The notes below the pieces were generated by a model that saw nothing but the letters and a program-made list of their open reading frames with translations, had not been told where the DNA came from and made no database searches. From Notospermus geniculatus (taxonomy: Eukaryota; Nemertea; Pilidiophora; Heteronemertea; Lineidae): DNA of 64,000 bases. The position numbers were made by a program, and so were the translations under genes. The stretch is from positions 210,837 to 274,836 of the forward strand of contig NMRB01000360.1 of NCBI GenBank assembly GCA_002633025.1, given 5' to 3'. Shown in pieces: positions 37,101 to 48,603 of this stretch (the stretch's first letter is position 1; each line of letters opens with the position of its first letter).

Positions 37101-40100
37101 GCTAAAGAGTCACTCTTTCTCTGAGACACAGACTCTATCACCAGTTGACATGCAACATATACAGCTTGCTAATCCCAGAAATCGCCCATGCAAACCCTGT
37201 ACACCCTGCTTGATGCCATGCCATTCCTTGCACTGTCTCCAAAGCTACGGTACTTCTGATCCAACATTGATTTCAAGTGGGACAAAAATGGTCAAAGATG
37301 TCAGAAATGCCTCAAAATGGGAATGTGGACTTAAGGTTGGTAACGAAGTAAACTAACAGGCTTGATGGATTTAAAAGAATACACTTAAATTGATTTCGGA
37401 AAAATGGAATGTAAAATACAATGAGGGAAGTCAAAATACGAATAAAACTTCAAAATTTTCGTGTTCTTTGAAGGAAATATTGGTGTGAACAGCTGGAAGT
37501 GACAATGTGTTATTTCACAGAGAATCGACGAGGCAAATGCACAAGGATCATCATTTTCAGGGTGTGTACCAGACAGATTAAAGCANCTAGGTACTTGAAT
37601 AGAAAGAAGTGGTGCTCTAAGAGTACTAGAAAGTGTTCTAAAAAAGTGAAAAAAAAGACAATTCAGCTCATTCTAGTCGAATTCACTTCTCTGTGGTGCA
37701 GTGATTTGTCGGCTACTTCATCTTCAGTTAGGATGTGGGTGCAGAAAGTAGGCGTGACTTTCCTCTGAATTACTTAGTTAAAAGCAGTGCCCAGGAAAAG
37801 AATCAAAGTAAGAAAGTGTGACTATATTAGAGGTAGGCCTATCCACTGTTGCAAAGATGCCATGATCAGATATGTACTCTCAAGGCCTCTGGCAGCAGAA
37901 TGGAGCAACAATGGCCTTGATCTATTCTCATCATGCCTCAAATGGCCTCGGGTTTATCCCTTCCCTATTGAGAATGAGAGTTAGGCGTATCATCAATGGG
38001 GTGAAACAGTGGCTAAAAGACAAGCATACAAAAGCCCTTGGTGCGAAGACCATGCTTAATCAGGCAAGAAAGGTGGCCAAACCGGTGGGAGAGTAGTCAT
38101 AATAGGATACATCTTCTGTAAGACGTCAACAAAGAGTGAATTTCAGAAGTTATTTGAACAGAGCTTGTTGATTTTCTCCAAGACTATTCCTTTGGATGTT
38201 TTTTTCACAGTAAGTAAGATAGTTGATGTTTACAAGTACGATGACAGTTCCCACCAGCAGACCATCTTGTTGTAGCTACAAGAAAGTAGGTGTGACAATA
38301 TAAGTAAGAAAGACACGAGGCCTTTCCAACCCACCTTGATGCAGGGTCCGGGGTCCCAGGCGTGCTTGTCCCCTGTGGGCTTTCACTCCACTCTGGTAGA
38401 CAACATGCCGGCGTAAGTGAAAGGAACTTCTCTGCAGTTTTGCTGTAAATGTCGATCTCTTTGAGCGAGCGTTTTTGACTGACCATAACATGGGTGCATG
38501 GGATGAGATACCTGTAGATAGGAAAGGGTGACGTAAGCTTAATTCTTCTCTACTGAGTTATGCAATAACGGCAAAGTCACGTCCACGAAGATTTGGAGAG
38601 ACTTACTTGAATACAAGTTGGAACATGACCTCCTCGCAATTCAGATCCACCAGTGTGTCGAACAAGGACAAGGATACCATGCATAACTGGAAGGAAAAAA
38701 GTTTTGAGAGGTGTATTATACCCTTACGAATCATTCATCTTCATGGGTATTGGCTCTTACATGCAGGCACATCATTAGTTTCATTGGAGTCTAAGGAAAA
38801 TTGGCTCGGCTGCTTGAGTTATTTACCATTTCGGCACTGAATCCTGGTATGGTACTGCAGGACAGCACAACCTATTTCACAGGTTGTTAAACCTACAGCA
38901 TCAGATAACTTACCCGAGAGTTGCTGTTGATCCGTGTGATAAGCGAATCAAGGATGACAATCTCATCATGTTTTTCAAGCAGGATAAACCTGAGAAATGT
39001 CTGCATGAGGGCAGGTTCCGTGATCTGCCTGATGAACAAGTCCAGGTACGCCGTTGCTGCAATCACCTCCTCCAAGGAATTCTGCAATTAGAAAAGAGTA
39101 GAGATGCTAAATAGGATGAGGGGAAATATCTTCATCATCATATAACTTTATCTTGATTACAACTTTCATGTCAACTTTTACTGATTCTGACTCAGAGTGT
39201 ATGGATATTAATTGTCAATCTGGGCTTCACCCTATACCCAGGGCAACTTCTAGCAGAGTCGCAAACCTAACTGCGTGCACTGTACATTCTATACACTATG
39301 CTTTATTGCACCGAGTAAAGTGAATTACAACAGTTCAAAATAAATAATTTATAATCTAGCTAATAAGAGTACGGAACAAAAATAAAATATATTCATGCCT
39401 TTTGCATACGAAAGCTCAACTAAATACAATGAAACAACACCCAAGAGTTTGAATAGCTAGCAAAAATCAAAACACAGTGGCCAATGCTTTATTGACACAG
39501 GAATGGAGGAATTTACATTCATGCATATAAATAAAGAATAGCTGAGAATCTCATCCAGTACCAGCATCAGGAAACAGAGTCATGACTGTGAGCATCTTCG
39601 ATAATCGACGGTCGATCTGCTCACCACTGCATTACATCGATGTACGATATAACGCAGTGGTGAGCAGATCAGCCTTCGATTATCGAAGATGGACTGTGAG
39701 TGGAAAAGTGCTTTTCTGTGGGGCCTGCTATCATTCTACTACAGGACCAACAAACAACACCCTGGCTACTGGTCAGGTGACACATACAAGAGTGGAACCT
39801 CTCTGTGTGGACACCTCTGCCAGGAGGACACCTCTCTAGGAACACAGAAGTTCATTACTGAATTGATCATTTCTATTAGTATTCATTTTCACGTTTGTGA
39901 TCAGGACACCTCTCAATGAAGGCGAGCATCTGCTAGTCTCGAAAGTACATGTAGAACCACTGTATATGTTTCTTGGGATCTCATGATCTCCAAATCCATC
40001 AGCTAGCATTTTGCATGTGGATCTGTTTTTCAGAATTTTAGGGAACAGAGGAACTGAAAGAACTCTGAATAACTGTTGCTAATTTCAATATTCTGATGTA

Positions 40101-43100
40101 GGTAAACAAATCATTACTGAGATTCTCCTTTAGTAGAAATCGTCACCATTGGGTGTGTCACCGACCAGACAAGAACAAGCTATCAGTAGAACAGGTTGGC
40201 TATAACAGTAACGTCAAACGAGTCCCGACGCTGCACTCAATTTTATCAGAACGGTTTCACACAGTAGTACTTGAATGAACTTTATCATGATTTAATAGCA
40301 GGGTAGCCAAGGCTGTTTCATGACCTCATGGAAACTAATATACAGAAGGCGGTATAATTCGGGAGTCTAGAGCGAAGGAAAATAGAATGAATTTCAAGAG
40401 GCCAAATCAGCCTCAGTTTCACCTGTTAACTTTCATATCTGGCATCCAACTATCAAATCATAATGAAGCCTTTCATGGCAAACAAGACTTTTTATAGCAA
40501 TATTTAGTACAAAGCAGTGCCATCTAGTGGCAATGTGAACTACTACACCTACTAACCCTGAACGGTTTGAGTTCTAATAAAGGCAGAGGCATCCCCGAAA
40601 TGTCCTTTTGTTTGGTACGAAAGTTGAGAAAAAAAACAGCATTAGATGATAAGAGACTGAAAACGATGAAATGTTTCTGCAAAGTGAGATGTCATAACTG
40701 GGAAGCTGCAAATATGACAGATAGTTGGTGGGAACACACCCAGTACATGTAACTTATTCATCCCTACCACCATGCCATGCCTATGTCTGTAACCAGCACG
40801 AAAATGTACACGGCACCGGGCAAGACCAAGCATCCTGTGAAATGCACATGACCGGCGACCCTCAACCTACCCCAGCCCATCTCATACAGCAGGTAGAGGA
40901 ACCAGAGAGGCTTCTACTCTCCCCAATTTATGTACATTTATATAGCTAAATGTCACATCACTTTCTCTGAGACACAGACTCTATCACCAGTTGACATGCA
41001 ACATATACAGCTTGCTAATCCCAGAAATCGCCCATGCAAACCCTGTACACCCTGCTTGATGCCATGCCATTCCTTGCACTGTCTCCAAAGCTACGGTACT
41101 TCTGATCCAAAAACCAACATTGATTTCAAGTGGGACAAAAATGGTCAAAGATGTCAGAAATGCCTCAAAATGGGAATGTGGACTTAAGGTTGGAAACGAA
41201 GTAAACTAACAGGCTTGATGGATTTAAAAGAATACACTTAAATTGATTTCGGAAAAATGGAATGTAAAATACAATGAGGGAAGTCAAAATATGAATAAAA
41301 CTTCAAAATTTTCGTGTTCTTTGAAGGAAATATTGGTGTGAACAGATGGAAGTGACAATGTGTTATTTCACAGAGAATCGACGAGGCAAATGCACAAGGA
41401 TCATCATTTTCAGGGTGTGTACCAGACAGATTAAAGCATCCCACGCCACAAGTAACATGCATCAAAATGCAGTCTTGTCTAGGTTGAAACCACACTTAAT
41501 ATATAGCCTACACAGATGGGAGCCTGAATGTCACATCAGTGACTCGACAGCAGCTTCATTGATGAACAGACATTGTGCTGGGGTTAATTTCTACCACAAT
41601 CCACCATCCTCTCCAAAGAACACATAAGAAATCACCTAAAACTTGCCATGCGAGGCAGCATTAGTATCACAAGAGGCTACGGTAAGGTAAAATGTTGTCC
41701 TCTCCAGGCTAGTGTTCTAGGTAACCCTCCCTATCATCTTTGGGGCTCAGTACTCACTCCAGGATCTACGAGCCACATCCTGATGAGACAGTGGTTCTTA
41801 GCGTTAGCTCCCGTCATCACCGGGCACTGTTTGCAGTCCAGACTTGAAATAGCCAGATCCAAGTTGAAAAGTCTGAATATGGAGACAGGTAGCACCATCC
41901 CCCTACTTGCTGTGCCAGACACTGACAGATTTGTTGAAAAGGATCATGTTACACTACACTCTAGGAGTTAGATGGACAGTTGTCGGGTGTCCAAGGCGTA
42001 GTAAGGGCACTTCAGTCATGTCAGTGTTGATGAAAACTAATATTCACAACCAAAATGACACTGTGGGGTGATGAGGGTTAGCTAGAACACAACCAGATCA
42101 CACGTCCTGAACAAGCCCTCAATCTACCTGAGAGATGATGTACCTACTGGTAGATCATGGGTCAGTCCAGGACCTGTTACAAACTGTCTTCCTACTTACT
42201 TCAGTCACTTTTCCGTACAATTGTAGGTCAAGGTCAAAATCCTACACAAAACATAGCAAATTGTTTTCACATTGGCAGTGCATGGCTAATTACTCTTTCA
42301 GCTGGATGAATTGTGAATGCCTATCCGTGGCCACCACTCACATGACAAAGGTTGCAAAACATAACCATGATTACCCCCCATTAATCAATCCCGCATACCT
42401 CAGAACCCCCTGCGCCTATTTTAACAATATTTTTATTGAAATACTGTTGTAGCAACACACAATAAGATTCAAAAATAGCAGTATCATTCATTGCATCACA
42501 TGTGCTATTTCAGGTTGTTTTTTGAAAAGACGGACTCATAATGGTTGCATTGTGATGTGCACACTACTCTGCTGCTGTCTGATATGGGAGGTCAGTGATC
42601 ATGGTGACGGCGAGAGTGTGAATCCATGGAGAACTTATGCAAAGGGGTGTGAAAAATGACCCTCAGTTTTATACGGCTAGGTGTTGGACAAAACTGTTTG
42701 AAGTCAAAGTGCTATCACTGTGTCCACACTTGCAAGAGAGCACTTACAGAAACCATGGAGACCTTAGGGAAGGACGGAGATCGTTCCATATCATATCGTA
42801 CTTCGTGAGAGTTGACAACAAATATCATATGCCAACTATTATAAAGGAAAATCTGGAATGCCAAGAGTCTCCGAGACCATCTGATAACAACATGACAGTT
42901 AAACTGTACACATCAAACATGGCTGCACAAGACGCAGGGACAATGACATGATATCACCAATAACTAACAATGTAGCATATTGCACAAAGCTAGCATAATT
43001 AATGACCGACAGTGGAAGTGGTGCAGTAAAACATCAAAGGTTCTCACCTCTGAATCAGTCGGTTCGACCCCCAACGAGTCAGGCATGTATTTTTTCTAGT

Positions 43101-46100
43101 TACTGACAGAGGGTTATTCCCGCTGATAAACTTCCCTTTGATGAGTTGTTATTTATTAATTTATATATGTGTCCCCTAATCCCTCTCGTCACAGTTGCAC
43201 CCCCACCACACTCAAAATACCGTTTCACACAGACGGTACTGTTATTTCCTGCGCTCTGTCAGACCCCCATCCGCCAACCTTACAGGTAAAGACAAAAGAT
43301 GACCATGGCCTCATTTATCTTTAATCTCAAAAGATCGATAATCCACCTTAAAATACATGTAGTCATTCACATTGAGGCAGAGACAGGTTCTGACAAAAGA
43401 CAGGCAATTATGACACCGGGTGCAAAAATCACTACAATCTCCATGCATTGTGAGGAAATTTTTTACACATCTGCTGTTTTGCAGTTCATGAATAAATGAA
43501 GGTTGTTTCCAGGAATTCTTGCACAATTCAGAAATTTTGAAGTACCAGTACATCTATTAATATTTTAAATAATAACTGGCATGACATGATTTGCCTGCAG
43601 CTTTCCACACATTTTCATGTAACGTTGATTTGAACAAGTCCATTGACTGGGGACGTTTCAACTCGGAGAGTGCTGTGCAAACTCAGTGCAAGGCAGATGA
43701 TTTGAAACATCAACCTCAATACAAATGGATGATTCACAAGGAACAGCAACATTATTTAATTTCACATGACACACTTTTCATAAAGTATCCCAGAAATTGA
43801 CACCTATTTTAAGTGTACATTTACACTTCTGGTAGCTCGACTTGAAAGTGCCAGCCTGAAGAAGACCCCGGTTGGGGTCGAAAATTTGCCAAATTTCTGG
43901 AGGACGACTCCTGTATTATATCATTTTGTGTGTCGCCTTTTGTGCTCTATTTTTTGGATATTTTAAGTGTAGAGGGTAATATTGTATACATTAAGGTACA
44001 TGTAAAAAGAGGTGGAGTTGGAAATTATTGCCACCAAAGCATACACGCCCTAACACGAGTGAGAAAGACGTAGGTCGATGATTACCTGATGTAAAGCTGG
44101 ACCCAGGACAGGCACAAGGAATCCATTGTAGATGAACTTCAGCAGTTGATCACGCACCAGTGGATGGGCCACCTGGAAAAAAGTGAAAATTGGGACTGGA
44201 TTTTCCTGAAGATTACAGCGAAGGGTCTACCCCTTCTCAAGTTTTAGCCAAATGACATTTGAGTTCATAAAATTCACAGCCCTTAAATGCATTTTCAATT
44301 GATATAAATTTGGAGAGTGAGTAGCGCCATCATACTGGAGAGTATGAGCCAATGCTAGTTCAGCACTCTCCATTGGCAATTTCGTTGATACATGTATGCC
44401 TGACAAGAACATTACATGTATTGACACTGTAATGCACAGGAGAAAGCTAAGTGTGTGTGATATTTTAAACTGAACATGTGAACAAAGAGTTGACGAGCTG
44501 TAGACATGATGTTGGCACAGCAGTGCAATCCCACCATAGCTCATCACATTAGTGAATTGATCACGAAAGCATTCATTCCACGTTTTATTGCCCAAGTGAT
44601 TAATGGATGGATCACGATTTGTAAACATAGAGAATAGCGGTAACGGTCACCTTGGGAGACTTGCACTGATTAGCATGGACCAGTTAGCAAACTGATTGCC
44701 ACCATGGTGATAATGCAATCTCTTTTTGTCAAGTGGTCTCATTTTAACTTGCTCTGCATTGTCAAATTAGCAAGCAGGGAGAATTACTTGCACACTTGTA
44801 ATAGCAGTGGGCTTTAGAATCACTCGGGTCAAAAACATGATTCTCATTTGGTTGTGCCATAAAGTGGTTCGATTCCCTTATTGCCTATATGCTCGTACTC
44901 CATCAGCGTTTTCCTCTTTCCTTGTACTTAGTGCTGTCTGTGATGATTTGCGATGCAGTTTAACCTACCTGAACTACAGCATTGCAGAACTCAAGTGAAT
45001 TGAGAAACATGACAAGGTCAGGCATAAGACACCAATCTTCTCTCGTTAACTGGCACCAATCATCTGCTGGCATTTCAAGTTTCCGTGGCAACGATGAATA
45101 TAGGCCGCTCAGCCCAGTAGCCAACACCTGCAACATACAAATGTGATGAACGTCTTGGATTTTATCAAAATGCTATAGATAAGTAATTATAACACTACAG
45201 ACATGACAGAAACAAATCTGTGATTTAAAGACCACAAGTCAAGGTTTGCGCTCTATCTCTCTTTAGCCTGACATGCATGACATGTGACGTCTGACCTACC
45301 AGTAGATGAAGCACAGAAACGTATAACTCACCGGGCAGAAATCCGAGTTCCCTCCTATATACCTTCCAATGTTCTCATTCTTGGACGACAATGCCATGAT
45401 CAAGAGCAGAGCATCGCGAGCCTGTTGTCCAATGTGACCCTCGTGATGGACATATGGAATCAACAGTGAGAACACCAGAAATTTTGCTGGACCATGGTTA
45501 GCTCCAGCCGAAAAGAAAAGCTCCACCAACTGAACATTACAAGTTAAACAAACACATAACTGGTGGAGCAGAAGAATCAGATGATTTTTTATAGCGGTAT
45601 TGTTGTGTTCAGCACACCGGCATAAAATGTGGAGCAGCGGTCGAATGATTGGTTTGTGAACCAGAAGCTGTTGTTTTGACTGGGTAATAAGAAGGTCAAA
45701 CATTTTCAACTGCTCGAGTTTCAAACGTTCTTGATACTCCCCGCTATGGCAACACCACGTATTGATACGTTCCATAATGTTCTCCGTCAGCATGTACTGG
45801 AGGATCGGCCCTTGCTGCCCGTCATCAGACCCCTCCTCTATAAGCAAGAGCATCATCTGATCCATATAGTGGATGACAGCCTCCACATCATCACTCGTCG
45901 CACGAATTTTATTCGCACTTGTCACATTCGTCACTGACATCTTATCTATCACCGCCATCGTTTGCTTCCAGTGGCTCTTGAACACCTCGAAACACGTTTC
46001 GGGGTCGTGTACTCCACAATTCATTGTCAAGTCTTTTCCGACCATTTTTCGCGTTCCCATGGTGCCTTCTTGTGACTTCGAACGATTGCGAAACCAATTC

Positions 46101-46102
46101 AT
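28123..46102 (-). CDS. FHIP1-type FTS and Hook-interacting protein (FAM160A family)
   Basis: Family members join the FTS and Hook proteins into a complex that links dynein to early endosomes. Exons in gene order: 46102-45332 (ATG at 46100-46102), 45127-44969, 44172-44086, 39081-38914, 38686-38607, 38511-38335, 31723-30561, 30370-30192, 28750-28540, 28418-28123 (TAA). Phases join correctly, giving about 1,095 residues, close to vertebrate FHIP1A/1B (about 970-1,040). Recognised blocks: LEQLKMFDLLITQSKQ, KFLVFSLLIPYVHHEG, IGQQARDALLLIM in exon 1; AYLDLFIRQITEPALMQTFL in exon 4; RCWSAPYDGENPSPES in exon 7; LACYPQALLRSFLLNHNLVF in exon 8; KNAVYAAIVLEEFLKELAAI in exon 10. These mark the FHIP1 (FAM160A1/A2) branch rather than FHIP2. 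Exon 7 also carries a long Ser-rich disordered insert. Exons 4-6 occur again at 34356-35102 and exons 9-10 at 21030-21659, probably the second allele. Confidence 0.93.
31724..33607 (-). other. FHIP intron 6, unique part
   Basis: No exon with both splice sites and family similarity was found. A short minus-strand open frame near 32764-32982 has no recognisable content. Otherwise AT-rich without clear repeats. Confidence 0.4.
35608..35690. repeat. Fold-back element, 38-bp arms
   Basis: Arms 35608-35645 and 35653-35690 are near-perfect inverted repeats around ccgatctg.tcaccactgc, with a 7-base centre (atataac). The other copy at 39593-39691 keeps the arms but has a longer centre. Could form a strong hairpin or cruciform; likely a tiny mobile-element relic. 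Confidence 0.7.
35868..36033. mobile_element. 166-bp insertion with short inverted ends, present in one copy only
   Basis: Ends aggagcagtcagc and gctgacagctcct are inverted repeats with one mismatch. AT is duplicated at both sides (35866-35867, 36034-36035), and copy 2 near 39861 has the uninterrupted site tgaattgatc. Further inside, tagcggacc recurs on both strands. It carries two CTCF-like sites, ccaacagatggc (35892-35903) and cacctagtggtc (36004-36015). Superfamily not identified. Confidence 0.7.
36668..36680 (-). promoter_or_regulatory. CTCF-like site in FHIP intron
   Basis: The complement GCCACTAGATGGC contains a full 12 of 12 match to the CTCF core CCASYAGRKGGC. It is kept in the other copy at 40519-40531. 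Single site; occupancy unknown. Confidence 0.4.
37587..41439. repeat. Direct duplication within FHIP, copy 2 (3,853 bp)
   Basis: Second copy of 33608-37585, entered directly after the N at 37586 and leaving at gattaaagca into unique sequence (tcccacgccac). Holds the FHIP exons 4-6 used in the gene model. Shorter mainly because it lacks the 166-bp element. Confidence 0.92.
43003..43110 (+). mobile_element. Possible tRNA-derived SINE relic
   Basis: A perfect Pol III B box ggttcgacccc lies at 43061-43071. About 43 bases upstream tggtgcagtaa (43018-43028) fits the A box TGGCNNAGTGG in 8 of 11 positions. The spacing suits a tRNA promoter but no cloverleaf acceptor stem is seen, so not a working tRNA gene. 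Confidence 0.4.
43851..43900 (+). ncRNA. Hammerhead-ribozyme-like motif (retroelement tail relic?)
   Basis: ctgaaga fits the CUGANGA core. It is followed by a 6-bp stem gacccc/ggggtc with a short loop, then gaaa, then attt/aaat as a short stem III. ccag and ctgg could form stem I, but with an extra c before the core. Similar short-stem hammerheads are known in Penelope-like retroelements. The bulge makes activity doubtful. Confidence 0.3.
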
Positions 46103-47571
46103 TTTACAAAACCTCTTACATAGTGTTCATCCATATTGTCTGCTATTAGCATCAGTTGTAATAATTTTCAATAGACTATAGAGGCTGCAACTGTCACTTT
46201 CTTCACACCTACACTCGGACTTGCAGTCTATGTATTGAACTACATGTATGAGTTCTAGAGTGATTACTGTCCCTTCATCATTTGAAGTTCAAGTGATTGA
46301 CGAACTCCTTCATCATCTTCCGGTGGTTACCCGTACTGACTGGTAACCAGTCAACTATCAAATCTGAAAATAGAGATTTTTTTGCCTGATAGAAAAAGGA
46401 ACACAACAATAATAAAATGTATGGAACCCTCTCATGCTTCTCAAATACACCAATTTTAGCACTCACAGCCATCATCCAGATATAAAACCTCATCCCGAAC
46501 ACAACCACAGCAAAATTAACAATATCTCACTTCACCAAGTACTTTTAGAATAGATCAGTTTTTGTTTATGTATTGAACATAGGGAATTCAGTGTCACTTC
46601 ATACACACTGTAGTCTATGCATGTATGTATAGACGAGACACTTTAGCATATACTTAATGATATGTGTGCAGAGGGAAACAGAACAAGCATTTCAGAGGTT
46701 TGATTTGAATCAATCTATACACACAGCACTTCAACCAAAATGCCTTTGTGCTTGGTTGTGCCTTTGCTAGCCAATTTACATTCCATTTAAACTAATGCAA
46801 GCCAGAATATTTTTTGTTCCTCCATGTTGCCAGCCACATTGTTTGCTTCAAAACCAAACACATGATCCCCATGATAGAAGCTGGGCATTTTTATCAATAT
46901 CATGACTCGCAGTTTATTTGCTCGGTAACAGACTAGTACCAGGTATTATAAATTACACAAGGTTTTACGATCTGTAGATGCTGATTTATTGGACAAAATT
47001 AACCGGAATCAAATTGAAATTGAAGTTCCAATGCAAAGAGCAATGGAATTGGAAAGCAACGGGATTTTCTATTGAGGTACATGTAATTCAACTTTTGTTG
47101 TACATTTATGATGCAAAGCCGCCAGGTAACAGACAACAAATATAGGTTGTGCTAGTTAAGAGTTCAAGTGAGTAGGTTACATGTATGTAGCGCATGTCAG
47201 CCAGGCAATCCTCATCTTCACAGCATGAGCTACATGTATGTGAAACATCTGCTTTTGTGGAAAGAAAATGGCCTGTAAAAATTCCACAAACAAATTGCTT
47301 ATCTCACCTTTCTTTCAAACTCCTGTTAGGCAAACATGCCAACATGTACGTACATGTAGTACCGGTATGTACAAATGACTGATGTGATAATGACAGCTGG
47401 AAATGGTATCATTACAGGTATGATGTAATCTCTCATGACATAATTAATGGTCATCTTCTCTGGGGTGAAAATAAACAGGAATGCTGTTGTTGCCTCGGAC
47501 AATGCTATTCCAGTATTCGTTTTGACTGAATTTCCATCCCCTTGATTCCAAAGTCAGCAAATTCNGAATTA
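46103..47571. other. Upstream of FHIP: divergent intergenic region, left part
   Basis: The FHIP promoter should lie just right of 46102, but no TATA box or clear initiator stands out. The rest is AT-rich with scattered TACATGTA. A lone N at 47565 marks another assembly join. Confidence 0.4.
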
Positions 47572-48603
47572 CGGTCTTTTCGCCCCATGGACTTTTCGCC
47601 CCCATTCGCACCCAGTCAGTTCGCACCATCGGTCGGACTTTTCGCCCCCAAAAATTCGCCTCATAAATCCGTTAAAAAACATGAAAATGACGATATTAAA
47701 ACATGGTAAGTAGCCACAAATCATGAAATGGATTCATTCCCTGGCTATGCTTGGCAGTGCGCCAGACCATGCGACATCCGAACCGCTGATCAGACCCGAG
47801 TCAGGGCATGCGCCAAATATAGTTGCCACAATGATGTCATGGGAATCCCAGTGTGCTATCCCCTCAGCCATTGGATGATGCAGTAAAAATAGGTCACATA
47901 CATTTGAATATGCAACAGTGGTCTTCCCAGTCACTAGGGTTCCCGCCAAAACATCGTCAGGCATGGTGCTGTTCAAAGTAAAAGGGATGGCAATCTTTCT
48001 TGAATTAAGTAAATATACAGGTCCTCGGGCAGCACCCACTGTATGGTTATACATCTTTGGAAAGGATATTTTGTCAGGATTACAAACAAATACATTTTAC
48101 CTTGCTTGTTTTCTTCGTGTGAGAAAGATTCGCCTTGATTAAATGAAAGATCGTTGGCAACTGCACCGTTGCTACGGCTTTTAGCAACCTCAACATCTAG
48201 GCCTAATCTCAGTAAATATTCTGTTTAATGGAAAGAAACAACCAAGCAACACTGGCATGACTTTGAAGCATACTCTTTCTGGATCACAGCCAAATACGTC
48301 AGAACGCTGGTGAAAAATATCGGCGGGAGTTTTCGGGCAGCGCGATGACGCCCGTCTCATGATATCCCTCACGGTTTCCCGCCAAAACATCGTCAGGCCG
48401 CCTCAAGTGTCACAGTCAAATGACACTAAACCGCGGGGGTCCGTTGTTCTGGAAATGAAATCCATGTGGCTACTTACTATATCGTCATTTTCATGGTTTT
48501 TAACGGATTTATGAGGCGAACTTTTGGGGGCGAAAAGTCCGACCGATGGTGCGAACTGACTGGGTGCGAATGGGGGCGAAAAGTCCATGGGGCGAAAAGA
48601 CCG
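47572..48603. mobile_element. 1.03-kb DNA element with about 125-bp terminal inverted repeats
   Basis: Left arm from 47572 and right arm to 48603 match as inverted repeats beginning cggtcttttcgccccatgg, with similarity fading near 47740 and 48448. The arms carry repeated cttttcgcccc and ttcgcacc words, like subterminal transposase-binding sites. Inside, a 21-bp direct repeat lies at 47942-47962 and 48378-48398. A minus-strand open frame of 106 codons (47734-48054) matches nothing I recognise. No clean target duplication is visible; an N sits seven bases left of the end. Non-autonomous DNA transposon, superfamily unknown. Confidence 0.75.

Larger units (their letters stand above)
33608..37585. 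repeat. Direct duplication within FHIP, copy 1 (3,978 bp)
   Basis: Begins at ctaggtacttgaatag and ends at gattaaagca, just before a lone N at 37586 where the sequence restarts. Carries second copies of FHIP exons 6 (34356-34532), 5 (34628-34707) and 4 (34935-35102), with the same protein as in copy 2. Has the 166-bp element at 35868-36033 that copy 2 lacks. Confidence 0.92.
41440..44085 (-). other. FHIP intron 3, unique part
   Basis: No coding exon found. Contains a possible tRNA-type SINE relic near 43003-43110 and a hammerhead-like motif at 43851-43900, listed separately. Confidence 0.45.

Noticed and set aside
41648-41971. 107-codon plus-strand frame in the FHIP intron
   Set aside because: No family similarity, opposite to the host gene, composition like the surrounding intron.
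44227-44628. 133-codon minus-strand frame between FHIP exons 2 and 3
   Set aside because: FHIP exons 2 and 3 join in phase without it, and its sequence has no FHIP similarity.
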